Assembly (NCBI RefSeq): GCF_020509005.1
Contig: NC_063014.1
Location: 5,146,001 to 5,210,000, forward strand
Length of the DNA stretch: 64,000 nt
From: Fulvia fulva
Taxonomy: Eukaryota; Ascomycota; Dothideomycetes; Mycosphaerellales; Mycosphaerellaceae
Direction: 5' to 3'
Shown: positions 34,641 through 43,827 of the stretch, piece by piece
Layout of the letters: the number at the start of each line of letters is the position of its first letter
Numbering within the stretch: the first letter of the stretch is position 1
The notes under the pieces: generated by a model
What the model was told of the DNA's origin: nothing
Database searches by the model: none
Seen by the model: only the letters and a program-made list of their open reading frames with translations
Made by a program: the position numbers and the translations under genes

Positions 34641-34999
34641 CGCGTTAAGAAACGCCCTAGTAGTCCACTTCTTCATCGTCTATGTCTTCTAGGTCATATA
34701 ATAAGACGTTCAGCTCCGCCCCTCCTACTATAAAGCTCGCTACTTCTCTAGTAAAGGGCTCTAGTCCGTACCGTACTAGTGCCTACTTCTTCTTCTCGCG
34801 ATAGTTTAGGGATTATACTATTATCGATATCTTATTCTATAGACAGTGACCAAAGTAGTAATCTGATCTAAATACTACCTCGCCTGTCTCCTAGAAGATG
34901 TTTAGGTTATGCGCTATAAGCTACGGTAGGCTAAAGACGATATTATATTCGAGGTCGGTGACGTAGTATAACATTTGCTCGTAATGATCGCCGATAACT

Positions 35000-37380
35000 A
35001 CGTCTATAAGGGCCGCGTGTATAATCTGCCGTATAGTGGCCGTTCTATCTCCTAGTATTAGTCGTCGGCTTTACGTCAAAGGGATTAGGGGTATTATGTA
35101 TTTGCGTATAAATTTCTAGTCAAGAAAGAGAGAGGTAGAAGTAGAATCTATAAGGCCTCGAGCCTTTCTATATTATATCATTACGGGTAACAATATATAA
35201 GGGTATATAGCTAGCTATTATTTATCTAGTACGTATACCGATATCTTAAGCTCCTTACTATAGTCTGTTACCGTCTCTTACATTCCGTGTCTCTTAATCT
35301 TATACTCTTTCTGTCCTAGGAAGTTCGGGTAACCGCTATCTACTACGCTTAGGTAGCGGTCGTGCTATTTCCCTACTACGGATCGGCGGCTAGGGAACTA
35401 AGGTTCGCGTTCGGATTCGGCGTAGTATTATATAGACGCGGTAGGCGATAGTCGCTATTGTACCTATATATTAGGCATTTAGGGTTAGTTAATACGTAAG
35501 AACCTATACGGTAGCGGTAGTACTTACCCTACTTCTTAAGGTCTTCGCGCTACTTACGGTTAAGCGTAGGTAGGTTCTATAGATATGTCGGTAGATCCTC
35601 CTTCTTTTTAGTACTAGCGTACTATAGTAGGCGCTATACTAAGGCACCTACTATACCGGTAGCGGTACTAGTAACTACGTTACCGTTATTCTAGTTATTC
35701 TAGCCGCTATTACCGTTCGAGTTACTATTGCTACGGGGGCGCTCCTTCTACGGGTATAGTCGATCTGTCTCGTAGAAGCTCTCGTCTAGTACGGTGTACT
35801 CCTCGATAACGTCTTATATACTATCTAGGCGGCGGTCGACTTCGCGGTCGCTAAAGGTCTTAATAAAGTACTTACGGTTTAGTCGGTTACGGAATAGTAT
35901 AAGCTCGGTCTTATCGGTCTATAATATCTAGGCGCGCAACTTCGAGTAGCGTATATAGAAGGCTATAAAGGTTTCGCCTTATTATTACTTATAGGTAGTA
36001 ATGTTAACTATAGCCTTAGTTCCTTTATTACGTGTACTATATTAGCGTGTTATCTAATCTAATAACTCTTCTCTAGTCTTAAACTCGTTAAAGGACTACT
36101 GTCTAGGCATAGGGATCCTCGGCTTAATGCTTCGCTAAGGATCACCTTGCGTCTACCTATATACGAAGCGTAGACTATCTATCTTAGTACGGAAGGTTAC
36201 TATAGTTAGCTTTAGGAGAATACTACTATACTAGCTGTCGAAATTAGGGCCATTATCGTTCTTAAAGTGCTTAGGGTTAGGCATACCCTTACCGATCTCT
36301 ATACCGCGAGTAAGGGTACGGTTAATAGTGAAGAGACGTTCTAGAAGGTCAACTAGTAGTATCTAGGTACGGGTGTTACGTATTCTTAAGTCACGACTAT
36401 TATTAGGTCCTAGTCGCGGACGGTCGTTATTACGTCCTCGGCTATTATTACTACGGTTATAGTCGTCTCTATTGTTATTACTACTACCGCCACCGCTACC
36501 TCTACTAGTAGCTTCGCGATACCTACGTAATAGCTACTCGAGTAAGGTCTCGCGTAGGCGGGAACGAGAGGGTCGGCGGCCTAAGCGGCCCCTACCTCCG
36601 TTCTATATAGTGTCTCCTACCTTAAGCCGAGCCTTTAGGTTATCGACTTCTTGTTATAGGGCCTAGTTCTTCACCTTAGCATCTTATGCCTTCTTCTTCT
36701 CCTTCTCGTAGATCTCGCTAAACTACTTATATAGGCTATTAGCTTCCTTATATTTCTTCTCTAGCTCTTATAACTTAGCTAGGTCGTAATCCTTCTTACT
36801 CTTAAGATCTGCTACTATTTTCTATATAACAAGCTCTTCACTTCGTAGTATCTTATAGATGCGGTCGTATTCGGTATATAGCGTAGTGTACTAGGTGTTC
36901 TAGAGGTCGTTAGCTCGCTCTATTATATCGAGTTGTCTACCCTTAGTAATCGCCGTGTTAACTACTTATAGTACGAAGTCGTAGGTAGTCTTCGGGTATT
37001 AGGATATAAGGGTCGTGAGGTTGTCTAGGGTGACATTCTAGTATTCGGATACGAGAATGTGTTCTGCCTCGTCGAGTAATAGATACACCTCGTCTAGGTC
37101 GCCGCCTAGGTTCTCTTCGAGCTTAAACTCGAACAGTTCTATAAAGTCAATCTTACTACCTTCTTCTTGCTCGAAGGCCTTCTAGTAAGCTTTATTAATC
37201 TCTTGTTATAGCGCGACACCGGTGTCTACTATAACCCGCCGGTTGTCGTCCTATGTCTAACTCTAAGGGAAAGAGGAGAGGTCGGGGAAAAGAGATATAC
37301 GCTACTTACTTTTGCCCTTAGGCTTAGGTAGCGGTAGTATACCGCCGTTCGCTATTTATAAAGTCATATTATCTAGGTTC
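35000..37380 (-). pseudogene. Gypsy C gag and protease region (degenerate)
   Basis: The reverse strand between pol and the 5' LTR is open only in short pieces. A low-complexity stretch at about 35,650-35,760 and 36,400-36,520 encodes Asn/Arg-rich sequence (repeated AATAAT/CGT runs), typical of the hinge before gag zinc knuckles. Assignment rests on position and composition; I could not read a clean knuckle or protease motif. Confidence 0.5.
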
Positions 37381-37605
37381 GGGGGAGGCGTAACGGTGCC
37401 TATATCCTAACTGTCTACGAGCGCGCGACTACCTACTAATAATATCGCTACGTTACGTTCTCTAGGTATCTACGCGCTATACGCCTTACCGTGTTCTATA
37501 TTCTAATACGACTCTACGCGTTCTCGAGTTCTACGGTTCTATCTATTCCTATTATTACGCGTCCCTTACCTAGATCCGCGATCTAGGTAGGGTAGTAGAA
37601 CAAAC

Positions 37606-37789
37606 TATAAGGGCGCGCGTATTATAGGGTCCGAACGAGATAGTTATTGTTCTACGAAGCTACGAAAGAGGAGCGCGAGGCGCGGCGAAGTTATAAAGTA
37701 AAGCCAAGCCGCGCTAACCCGATACGGAAGGTCCGCGGTTTAGCCGGGCCGACGTAGCTATAGTAGGGGGTCGCGGGCTATCCGTAACA
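37606..37789 (-). repeat. Gypsy C 5' LTR (184 bp)
   Basis: Direct repeat of 30574-30757. The right end reads CCGTAACA, then an extra C, then the TACTA duplication. The internal side (reverse strand) begins GTTTGTTCTAC, where a primer-binding site would lie; no tRNA match is recognised. Confidence 0.95.
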
Positions 37790-37795
37790 CTACTA

Positions 37796-38801
37796 TAGGT
37801 ATATTACCGTTCTTTGTAACGCTAGGCCGTAATCCTCGAATAGAGGTATTACCTTAGGCTACGAGCAGTAATAGTACTAAGCTTCCGAAAGTATAGGCCT
37901 TATCGAAGTAGTACGTAGAAGATTTCGCGACTTTTATAGAGAACGTTAATATATACTACATTATATAGCTTAGATATACCTAAGAGCGGTACGTAGACAC
38001 CGTAGTAAATAAGCGTAAGCCTATACTAAGATACGTAATCGGCGATAAGGTTTAGCTAGATACTAGAAACATCCGTACTCGAAGGCCCTATAAGAAACTT
38101 AACTATAAGAATGTAGGTCCCTTTACGATTATCCGTAAGATTAACGTAGACGTATACGAGCCCGACCTTTAGGAAAGTATACGTATATACCCGAGGTTCT
38201 ATACTAGCGTACTACGCCTAGTAAACGACGACCTGTTTCCTAATTAAAGCTAAGGTTAACTACTTATTAAGGCCTCCGAAGGCGATAGCGAGGAGCTAGA
38301 TAAATACGCGGTTAAGGCGATTATAGATAGTAGATAGACTAGTAGAGCTAAGAAGTATATAAAGTATACCGTCCGTTAGGAAGGTAGTACTATTATAGAA
38401 GTGCCTTATAGTAAATTAAAAGGTAGTACCGAGGAAGTAATAGCAGATTATTATTATAAGAACCTATTAGCGGCCGGTCTACTACCTAGATAGCGTAAGC
38501 CTAAAGGTTAGATTTTAGACGACCTAGATATCGTTACCGATAGTCGACCCTACGACGCCCGCGTAATATAGATACAACTTAAGGTAAGCTAAGGCTTAAT
38601 ATATAGTTAGCTTATCTAAGGTATACTACGGTATAATATAGACTCTCGACTTAAGGCTTACTATAGTAAGATATATAGTCTCTCTACGGTTAACCCGACG
38701 TCAGCTAGCGCTTCCTAATAGTACGGTTCTTCCTTACGGATATACCCCGCGGCGATATATTTCCGCGTATAAGGGCGTACGGCGGTTTAAGAGGGGGGTA
38801 G
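37796..38801 (+). pseudogene. Gypsy D segment 5: integrase C-terminus and chromodomain-like module
   Basis: The frame resumes as IGILPFFVTLGRNPRIE. It runs through the integrase C-terminal fold (RKPYKKLNYKNVGPFTI-like, near 38,085-38,135) and reaches a chromodomain-like region at about 38,305-38,470 (YAVKAIIDSR, KKYIKYTVR-stop-EGS, EEVIADYYYKN). A polypurine tract GAGGGGGGTAG (38,791-38,801) precedes the LTR. Heavily RIPed. Confidence 0.8.
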
Positions 38802-38907
38802 TATCACGGTTCACCTCGTAAGACTACACTTAGTGTCACGTGACCTAGTACGCTAGCGCGCCCGGACCCTAGACCCTAACCTCGACGTTTACTTTATCGT
38901 AGCTTCG
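38802..38907 (+). repeat. Gypsy D 3' LTR, first part
   Basis: Begins TATCACGG (from TGTCACGG) right after the polypurine tract and is cut at 38907 by copia 2 (CTTCG duplication 38903-38907 and 48773-48777). It continues at 48,778. Confidence 0.75.
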
Positions 38908-39142
38908 TGTTAAATAGATACGGGTAGATAGTAGCGGATTGGAGTAAGAGATTACTCTTTAACTAACTAATAGTACGAGTATGTAGCAATATATTAGGAA
39001 CTAATATGTTGATTATATTAGATGTCTATCTAAGCTAAAGGGGAGAGAAGGTATCTCCCTATAAGCTAAGTCATTATAGATGCCTTAGGCTACTAGATCA
39101 CTTCCTAATTATTGACTCCCTTTAAGATGCTATATCTTAACA
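38908..39142 (-). repeat. Copia 2 3' LTR (235 bp)
   Basis: Forward strand begins TGTTAAATAGATACGGG and ends TATATCTTAACA; direct repeat of 48538-48772. Confidence 0.95.
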
Positions 39143-39582
39143 CTCCTACTCATCTCGTATAGGAGGTTACAGTCTGCTCACTTCCTATTAATAGTACTTA
39201 GACCTTTTTATAACAGGTTAAGCTAGCTTATAAACCTCTAGAAGTGTGGACTAGTCTTTGGTTTTATAAACCCGTCTATAACTATCTTAGAGGTTAGGGT
39301 ATACTTAATAGCAATAAGCCTCCTCTACCAAAGTTTCCTAATAGCGTTATAGGCAATATTAATGTGCTTCGACTTGTCATAAATATATACATCTTTTACT
39401 AGGGTAAGGGCAGCTTGATTGTTACCTCTTAATTGGACTGGTCTTAAATTTAATACAGTCTCCTAGTTTCTAGTGATTCTTAGTTGATAGGAACAGTCTC
39501 CTACTAACTCTAGACAATCCATTTCTCTTAGTAGTGAAGCTAGGAATTGGGACTGCTTCGTATATATATTTATAGCTATATA
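39143..39582 (-). pseudogene. Copia 2 pol, 3' segment (end of RNase H)
   Basis: Matches copia 1 positions about 8,990-9,422 in reverse, including the RNase H end and the purine-rich tract before the 3' LTR. It stops at the 14-bp duplication TTTATAGCTATATA (39569-39582) made by LINE X. Confidence 0.88.
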
Positions 39583-39597
39583 GATAGATAGATAGAT
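39579..39597 (-). repeat. LINE X 3'-terminal (TAGA)n microsatellite
   Basis: TATAGATAGATAGATAGAT at the LINE 3' boundary, abutting the target duplication. It matches the termini of LINE 1 and LINE 3. Confidence 0.85.
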
Positions 39598-39786
39598 TAT
39601 TCATTCGCCTGTTTTAGTGCCCTATGGCCTATGCAGGTCTCTCGCTATTTAGGTCTATTTGTGTAGGTAGGAAACCCGATTAACGGATGAAAACCTCCTC
39701 GTCTTTGCCCTCCTCGTTCTTTCCTGTCTTGTCCTTTCGTTCTCCTTCCTTCAGGGTACGCTAGTGTCATGGTTGTTACCCTATGA

Positions 39787-42783
39787 CTACCTTGCCCGTA
39801 ACCCTGGTGATGTCCTCCTCTCGATTCCCTTTCTCCCTTCTGTTTCCCCGGCTCTTCTCTCTCTCTCCCTCCTCTCTATCCACCTTTCCGTTTCTACTGC
39901 TAGGGAGAATTGCTCTAGGTAGTCCTCGTTAAGGATCCATCTTGTCACTCTCCTTATATCTTGTCTGTCCTGGATGATGGCCTGGTATTGCCTGTCTCTT
40001 GCCTTCGCCCTCCACTGGCTTCTCCCTTTTACCCACTTAGTACAGTTCAGCACCATGTGCTCCGGGTTTTGGGATAGGTAGCCACAGGGGCAACGTTTGG
40101 AATCGTATCCTGGGACTCTTCTTTGGTGCAAGTATGCTCTCAGCCCAATGTGCTCAGAGCGAATCTGGATAGCTATGCTTGCTTCCGCCCTCTTCAGGTC
40201 TTTATAGATAAGGTAGTTATACCTCCCGAAGGTCCTGGCCGCTGGTGGGGCTCCTGGCCTCACCGGTTTTTGGTTCCAACGCGTTTCCCATAGGTGACCT
40301 GCGATCCTTTCTGCTTGGCTTTGCTTCTTTTTCCCTTTGTCCCCTGTGTTAGCTTGCTCCCTCAGAGCTTCTCTCTGTTCAAGGGCTGCTAGGATTTCCT
40401 GTGATGTTTTTAGGTCTGCTTCCTTCTGTGGGATCATGTGTGGCCGGTTGGGTCTTCTCCTCCTCTCCCACTGGGTTCTTATCCTTTGAGTAGCTGCTTG
40501 GATGGTTCCCTGGGCTGGGTATGCTGATGTCTTCTCTGCGTATTGACACCTCATGCCCTGGAGGTACTCCCTGATGGGGGCTGTACCTGATTCCATTTCC
40601 ATTGTCCTGTGAGGGGTTGACTTGTATGCCCCTAGTACTCTCTTTAGGCAGGCTGCCTGCGCTCTGTTGAGGGGGTCCTCAATTCTCTTCGGGATGTGTT
40701 TTTCCGCTGCCCAAATTGCTGCTCCATATAGCATTGCGGGCTTGACAATGGCCTTGTACATGGTCTGGGCCTTTGTGAAGGTCGCCCCCCAGGTTGACGC
40801 AGTGAGTCTCTCGATTGATTGTCTGTTGGTGTCCGCTCTCGCTTGCGCCTTCTTCACTTGTGGTCCCCAGCTGAGTTTCGGGTCTAGCCATATCCCAAGG
40901 ACTCTGAGTTCCCTTGTAGGATGGGTCTCGAACCCCTGGATTTTTACTGGTGCTGCCAAGTTGTGTTTTGTCTTTGCCTTGCTAAAATGGATAAGTTGGT
41001 ACTTGTCCGGTGCGAATTTTGCCCCATGCTCTCTTGCCCACTTTTCGCATTGTCTATGTCTCTCCTCTAGGAGTGCGCAGTTTTCCTCTGTGGACCCCGA
41101 CCACGCTAGGATATTTGTGTCATCCACGAACCCCGATGCTGAGGTGTTTGCTGTTTCTAGGAGTGGGGTCAGGTCGGCCATAAAGAGGAGGAACAGAATT
41201 GGGGAGAGTGTAGAGCCCTGTGGGATGCCCGTGTTCGCAATTGGGGTCTGCGGGGCTTTGAAGGACCCTAGGAGGATCTGGGTTGTTCTGTCCTTAAGGA
41301 ATGACTGCACAAAGTGTACTATCCAGGCTGGGATGCTTTTCATTCTGAGGATGTGTAGGAGCCTTGCGTGGGACACATTGTCGAAAGCCCCTGATATGTC
41401 TAGTGAAAGCAGTGAGGCTACCTTGTTGTTGCCATAGTGCCAGATGTGTCTGATTTGCTCTGTGATCAGTTCGACTGCTGTGAGGGTAGATCTCTTTTGT
41501 CTCCCCCCCATTTGCGTTGCCGGGAGGAGGTTGTGTTCTTCTACTATTCCGGTGAGCCTTATAGCCACGACCTTCTCTAGGAGCTTCCCTAGTGTGTTCA
41601 GCAACGCAATTGGTCTGTATGACTTCAACTTGGTATAGTCTTCCTTTTGGGGTTTCCTTAGGACGCAAGTCAGTGATTGCCTAAAGGCCTTTGGGCAATA
41701 CCCCTGCTTCATGCACTGGGTAAAGATTGGCGCAAGCACTGGAGTGATAAGGCTGCTGCTAGCTTTTAGGTAACAGTTAGGGATCTTGTCTGGGCCTGGG
41801 GCTTTGTTACCCTTCAGTTTCTTGATAATGTTTCCGATCTCTATAGCAGACACTTGCCAGTTAGCCTCCCTTGGCGGAGGAATGTGTGTTCCTGGGATGT
41901 TGCTTAGGTCTGCCTCTACCTGAGTCCCGAAGAAGTGGTCTGCGAATGCTTTCGCTTTCCCTATCGGAGTGGTTTGCGTTTCCCCGTCTTGGTCCTGTAT
42001 TGAGGGAAACTGGGGCGGGGAGTTTCGTTCCTCGTCTGGTTTCCTGGCCCATTCTGCTAGTCTCCAGATTTGTTCCGGGTGTTCTGTGATCATCCCTACG
42101 GTTGACCTCCACTCCTGCGTCTTGTCTCTTCTGATCTGCGCCTTCTTTGCTTTGCACGCGTTGTTATAGGCTTCCCAGTTTGCTTGGGTGCGTCGCTGCT
42201 CCCATCTCCTTCTTGCTTTCCTTGCCTCCTTGACTTTGGCTGTGCACTCTAGTGTCCAGTATGGCTTCTGGTATAGCGACCATCTCTTCTCAGGTATATG
42301 GGCCTGGGCTGCCCTTTGCATAGCTTCTATCAGCTGCTCCACTGCTTGGTCAATCCCCTCCGTTGTGTGTATGTTGTCAATGTTCACCTGTTCTAGTTCG
42401 CCTTCTAGCCGCTGCTGTACTAGTGTCCACTCGGCCTGCTTCCAGCAGAGCCTCCTCTCAGGTTCCCTCTCCTCCTCAACTGTGAGTTGGATGTCGGTTT
42501 GGATTGGATAGTGGTCTGATGAGGACTCTAGTTGGTCATTGACTGTGCAGCTTTCTACCCGTCGTGTTAAGGCGTGGGACATGAAGCATAGGTCTAGCGT
42601 GCTAGAACTGTTGTTTCTAGCCCAAGTTTCTGTTCCCTTTGGCGTGATCAAGTCCATTTGGGCTGTTTCCATCTGACCAATGAGCCTCCCTGCTAAGAAG
42701 TGGTGTGCTGGGGTGAAGTCCGATCCCCACTTTGGCAAGGAAGGAATCGTATTTAGCAAGCTAGCTACGAGATAAGGTGACAA
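39787..42783 (-). CDS. LINE X ORF2: endonuclease remnant, reverse transcriptase, CCHC motif
   Basis: Open frame of 998 codons, listed from a TTG at 42783. The first in-frame ATG is at 42672 (METAQMDL), and LINE similarity starts near 42,740 (PKWGSDFTPAHHF). Only the C-terminal endonuclease part remains, with SSSTLDL and SSDHYPI (the conserved Asp-His near the end of the nuclease fold). The RT spans about residues 310-590: KLKGNKAPGPDKIPN, SLLSLDISGAFDNV, GIPQGSTLSPILF and catalytic FVDD at 552-555. A C-terminal zinc motif CPCGYLSQNPEHMVLNC starts near residue 898. Without the N-terminal half of the endonuclease the product probably could not nick DNA, although the RT looks intact. It is the un-RIPed counterpart of LINE 3. 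Confidence 0.9.
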   Translation of the reverse strand: MSPYLVASLLNTIPSLPKWGSDFTPAHHFLAGRLIGQMETAQMDLITPKGTETWARNNSSSTLDLCFMSHALTRRVESCTVNDQLESSSDHYPIQTDIQLTVEEEREPERRLCWKQAEWTLVQQRLEGELEQVNIDNIHTTEGIDQAVEQLIEAMQRAAQAHIPEKRWSLYQKPYWTLECTAKVKEARKARRRWEQRRTQANWEAYNNACKAKKAQIRRDKTQEWRSTVGMITEHPEQIWRLAEWARKPDEERNSPPQFPSIQDQDGETQTTPIGKAKAFADHFFGTQVEADLSNIPGTHIPPPREANWQVSAIEIGNIIKKLKGNKAPGPDKIPNCYLKASSSLITPVLAPIFTQCMKQGYCPKAFRQSLTCVLRKPQKEDYTKLKSYRPIALLNTLGKLLEKVVAIRLTGIVEEHNLLPATQMGGRQKRSTLTAVELITEQIRHIWHYGNNKVASLLSLDISGAFDNVSHARLLHILRMKSIPAWIVHFVQSFLKDRTTQILLGSFKAPQTPIANTGIPQGSTLSPILFLLFMADLTPLLETANTSASGFVDDTNILAWSGSTEENCALLEERHRQCEKWAREHGAKFAPDKYQLIHFSKAKTKHNLAAPVKIQGFETHPTRELRVLGIWLDPKLSWGPQVKKAQARADTNRQSIERLTASTWGATFTKAQTMYKAIVKPAMLYGAAIWAAEKHIPKRIEDPLNRAQAACLKRVLGAYKSTPHRTMEMESGTAPIREYLQGMRCQYAEKTSAYPAQGTIQAATQRIRTQWERRRRPNRPHMIPQKEADLKTSQEILAALEQREALREQANTGDKGKKKQSQAERIAGHLWETRWNQKPVRPGAPPAARTFGRYNYLIYKDLKRAEASIAIQIRSEHIGLRAYLHQRRVPGYDSKRCPCGYLSQNPEHMVLNCTKWVKGRSQWRAKARDRQYQAIIQDRQDIRRVTRWILNEDYLEQFSLAVETERWIERRERERRAGETEGRKGIERRTSPGLRAR

Positions 42784-43141
42784 GTCTTAACCGCGCTTTC
42801 CCACTCATCTAGCACCACCGTGTAGCCTCGTTTCGAGAGGTTAGCCCGGAGCAAAAGCTTCCCTCTACGCCCTCCCTCCCTGTTTGCTCCTTAAGCCAAT
42901 ATCCACCTCCATAGGCCTAAGCCCTTTAGTGCTCTCTATTGACCGACATGCGCATCCGTCCTCTCGGGCTGTACAGACAGTGTCAGCCGTCGCTGCCAGT
43001 GTACACCACGCCCCAGGTTTTGACGCCCTTCGCGTTACCGCAGCCTATCTCTAGAAAGCGGCCGTCCATGCCTCGCAGGTTTGCTCGGGGCACACACCAC
43101 GCCGGGCAGCGTACTCCTTGCGTTTCCACCTACTAACCAAT

Positions 43142-43302
43142 ATGAAGTTCCTTATCACCCTGCCCTCGATCCTCCCCGATCACAGAACTAATCCACTTGC
43201 ATTGTACGTCTTTTCCCCGTCCTAACAGCCGTCTTTTCCTTGCTTAGGCTATCGTCTTTTCCTCGTCGCAATCTACCATGTCAGACTAGGTGCGTTGTGT
43301 AG
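43142..43302 (+). other. Possible captured gene start with a short intron (speculative)
   Basis: An ATG at 43142 opens MKFLITLPSIL, a lysine followed by a hydrophobic run like a secretion signal. A fungal-type intron could lie at 43204-43247 (GTACGT, internal CTAAC, terminal TTAG). Splicing would give a 38-residue product ending at 43302. It is antisense to LINE X. It may be a fragment of a host transcript or coincidence. Confidence 0.2.
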
Positions 43303-43427
43303 CGGGACAGGCAGTGCCTCAGGCAAAACCCTCGTTCCCATACCGGGTGTTCAACAGGCCCTTACAGGCTTCGTCGCGTGTCCACCTACCCACCGCATTG
43401 CCCGCTGGCAAACACCAGATTGTTTCG

Positions 43428-43510
43428 TAGTCCGCTCGACGCCGTTACATAGTCCGCTCAGTTGTTGTTCTGTAGTCCGCTCGTCCAATGTTCGTCGCTT
43501 AGCCCGCTCG
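43428..43510. repeat. Degenerate tandem motif TAGTCCGCTCG, four copies
   Basis: Copies at 43428-43438, 43450-43460 (last base A), 43473-43483 and 43500-43510 (AGCCC variant), spaced 22, 23 and 27 bp. Only the 11-bp core is conserved; the spacers differ. Protein-binding sites or a decayed minisatellite are possible. Confidence 0.6.
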
Positions 43511-43827
43511 GTTTGCGGTCTCCGGAGGTGAAAATTCTGCACTCATACCAGAGGTGTCCTGTCGAGCGTATAGGCCACGGTTCCGCGCCCTTCTTACACG
43601 TAGAAAGAAGAGGGACTCGCTCCCGACACGAGTACACGCTCGTCGGATGGTTTTCATACCCGTTTTGCTGGTAGTCCTCTGTTCGCCGCGGCTTCGCCTA
43701 CGCTACGCGCCCGTCGCGCCTACGACGCTCCAGCGTGAGAATACTTGGCTCTCTCGTAGCTAGACGAGAGGTTCGTAGCCGACACCACGTACAGGTGATT
43801 CTCGTCGTCGACCTTTATAGCTATATA

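Larger units (their letters stand above)
30574..37789 (-). mobile_element. Gypsy C: complete Ty3/gypsy chromovirus with 184-bp LTRs, heavily RIPed
   Basis: LTRs 30574-30757 and 37606-37789 match the un-RIPed solo LTR 6659-6842 in reverse. The target duplication is TACTA (30569-30573 and 37791-37795), with one extra C (37790) between the right LTR and the second copy. A reverse-strand polypurine tract (GGGAGGGGGGATAC, 30758 to about 30,771) precedes the 3' LTR. Gag, protease region, RT, RNase H, integrase and chromodomain lie in order on the reverse strand. Total 7.2 kb. Confidence 0.93.
39583..43813 (-). mobile_element. LINE X: un-RIPed chimeric LINE (truncated LINE plus 1.07 kb foreign 5' sequence)
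   Basis: The whole block lies within one 14-bp target duplication (39569-39582 and 43814-43827, TTTATAGCTATATA), and copia 1 shows the uninterrupted site near 8,984-8,997. On the reverse strand the 5' end (43813 to about 42,740) is unrelated to LINE 1-3. The rest is a LINE from the middle of the endonuclease through RT and the CCHC motif to a TAGA microsatellite. No RIP is evident anywhere in the block. A single target-primed reverse-transcription event that joined two templates explains this structure best. Confidence 0.88.
42740..43813 (-). other. Foreign 5' module of LINE X (WEIRD-like), un-RIPed
   Basis: About 1,074 bp with mixed host-like composition, no LINE domain and no similarity to any other part of the window. 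It occupies the 5' side of LINE X inside the target duplication. It contains a degenerate repeat with TAGTCCGCTCG at 43428, 43450, 43473 and 43500, C+T-rich tracts, and short open frames on both strands without recognisable domains. Size and position recall WEIRD, the roughly 1.1-kb sequence fused to truncated MGL LINE copies in the composite MINE element of Magnaporthe. Sequence homology to WEIRD is not claimed. Confidence 0.7.

Noticed and set aside
40622..41437. 271-codon open frame on the forward strand
   Set aside because: It is antisense to the RT domain of LINE X, whose frame has clear RT motifs; the forward product has no recognisable domain.
42673..42783. N-terminal 37 codons of the LINE X frame as a true protein start
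   Set aside because: The frame begins with TTG and crosses the chimeric junction; no ATG lies in frame before 42672.
43421..43520. CRISPR-like array from the TAGTCCGCTCG repeats
   Set aside because: The repeat core is only 11 bp, imperfect and four copies, in a eukaryotic retroelement; no associated genes.
42784..43813. rDNA or other structural RNA as the source of the LINE X 5' module
   Set aside because: I recognised no rRNA, snRNA or tRNA core sequence; the origin remains unknown.
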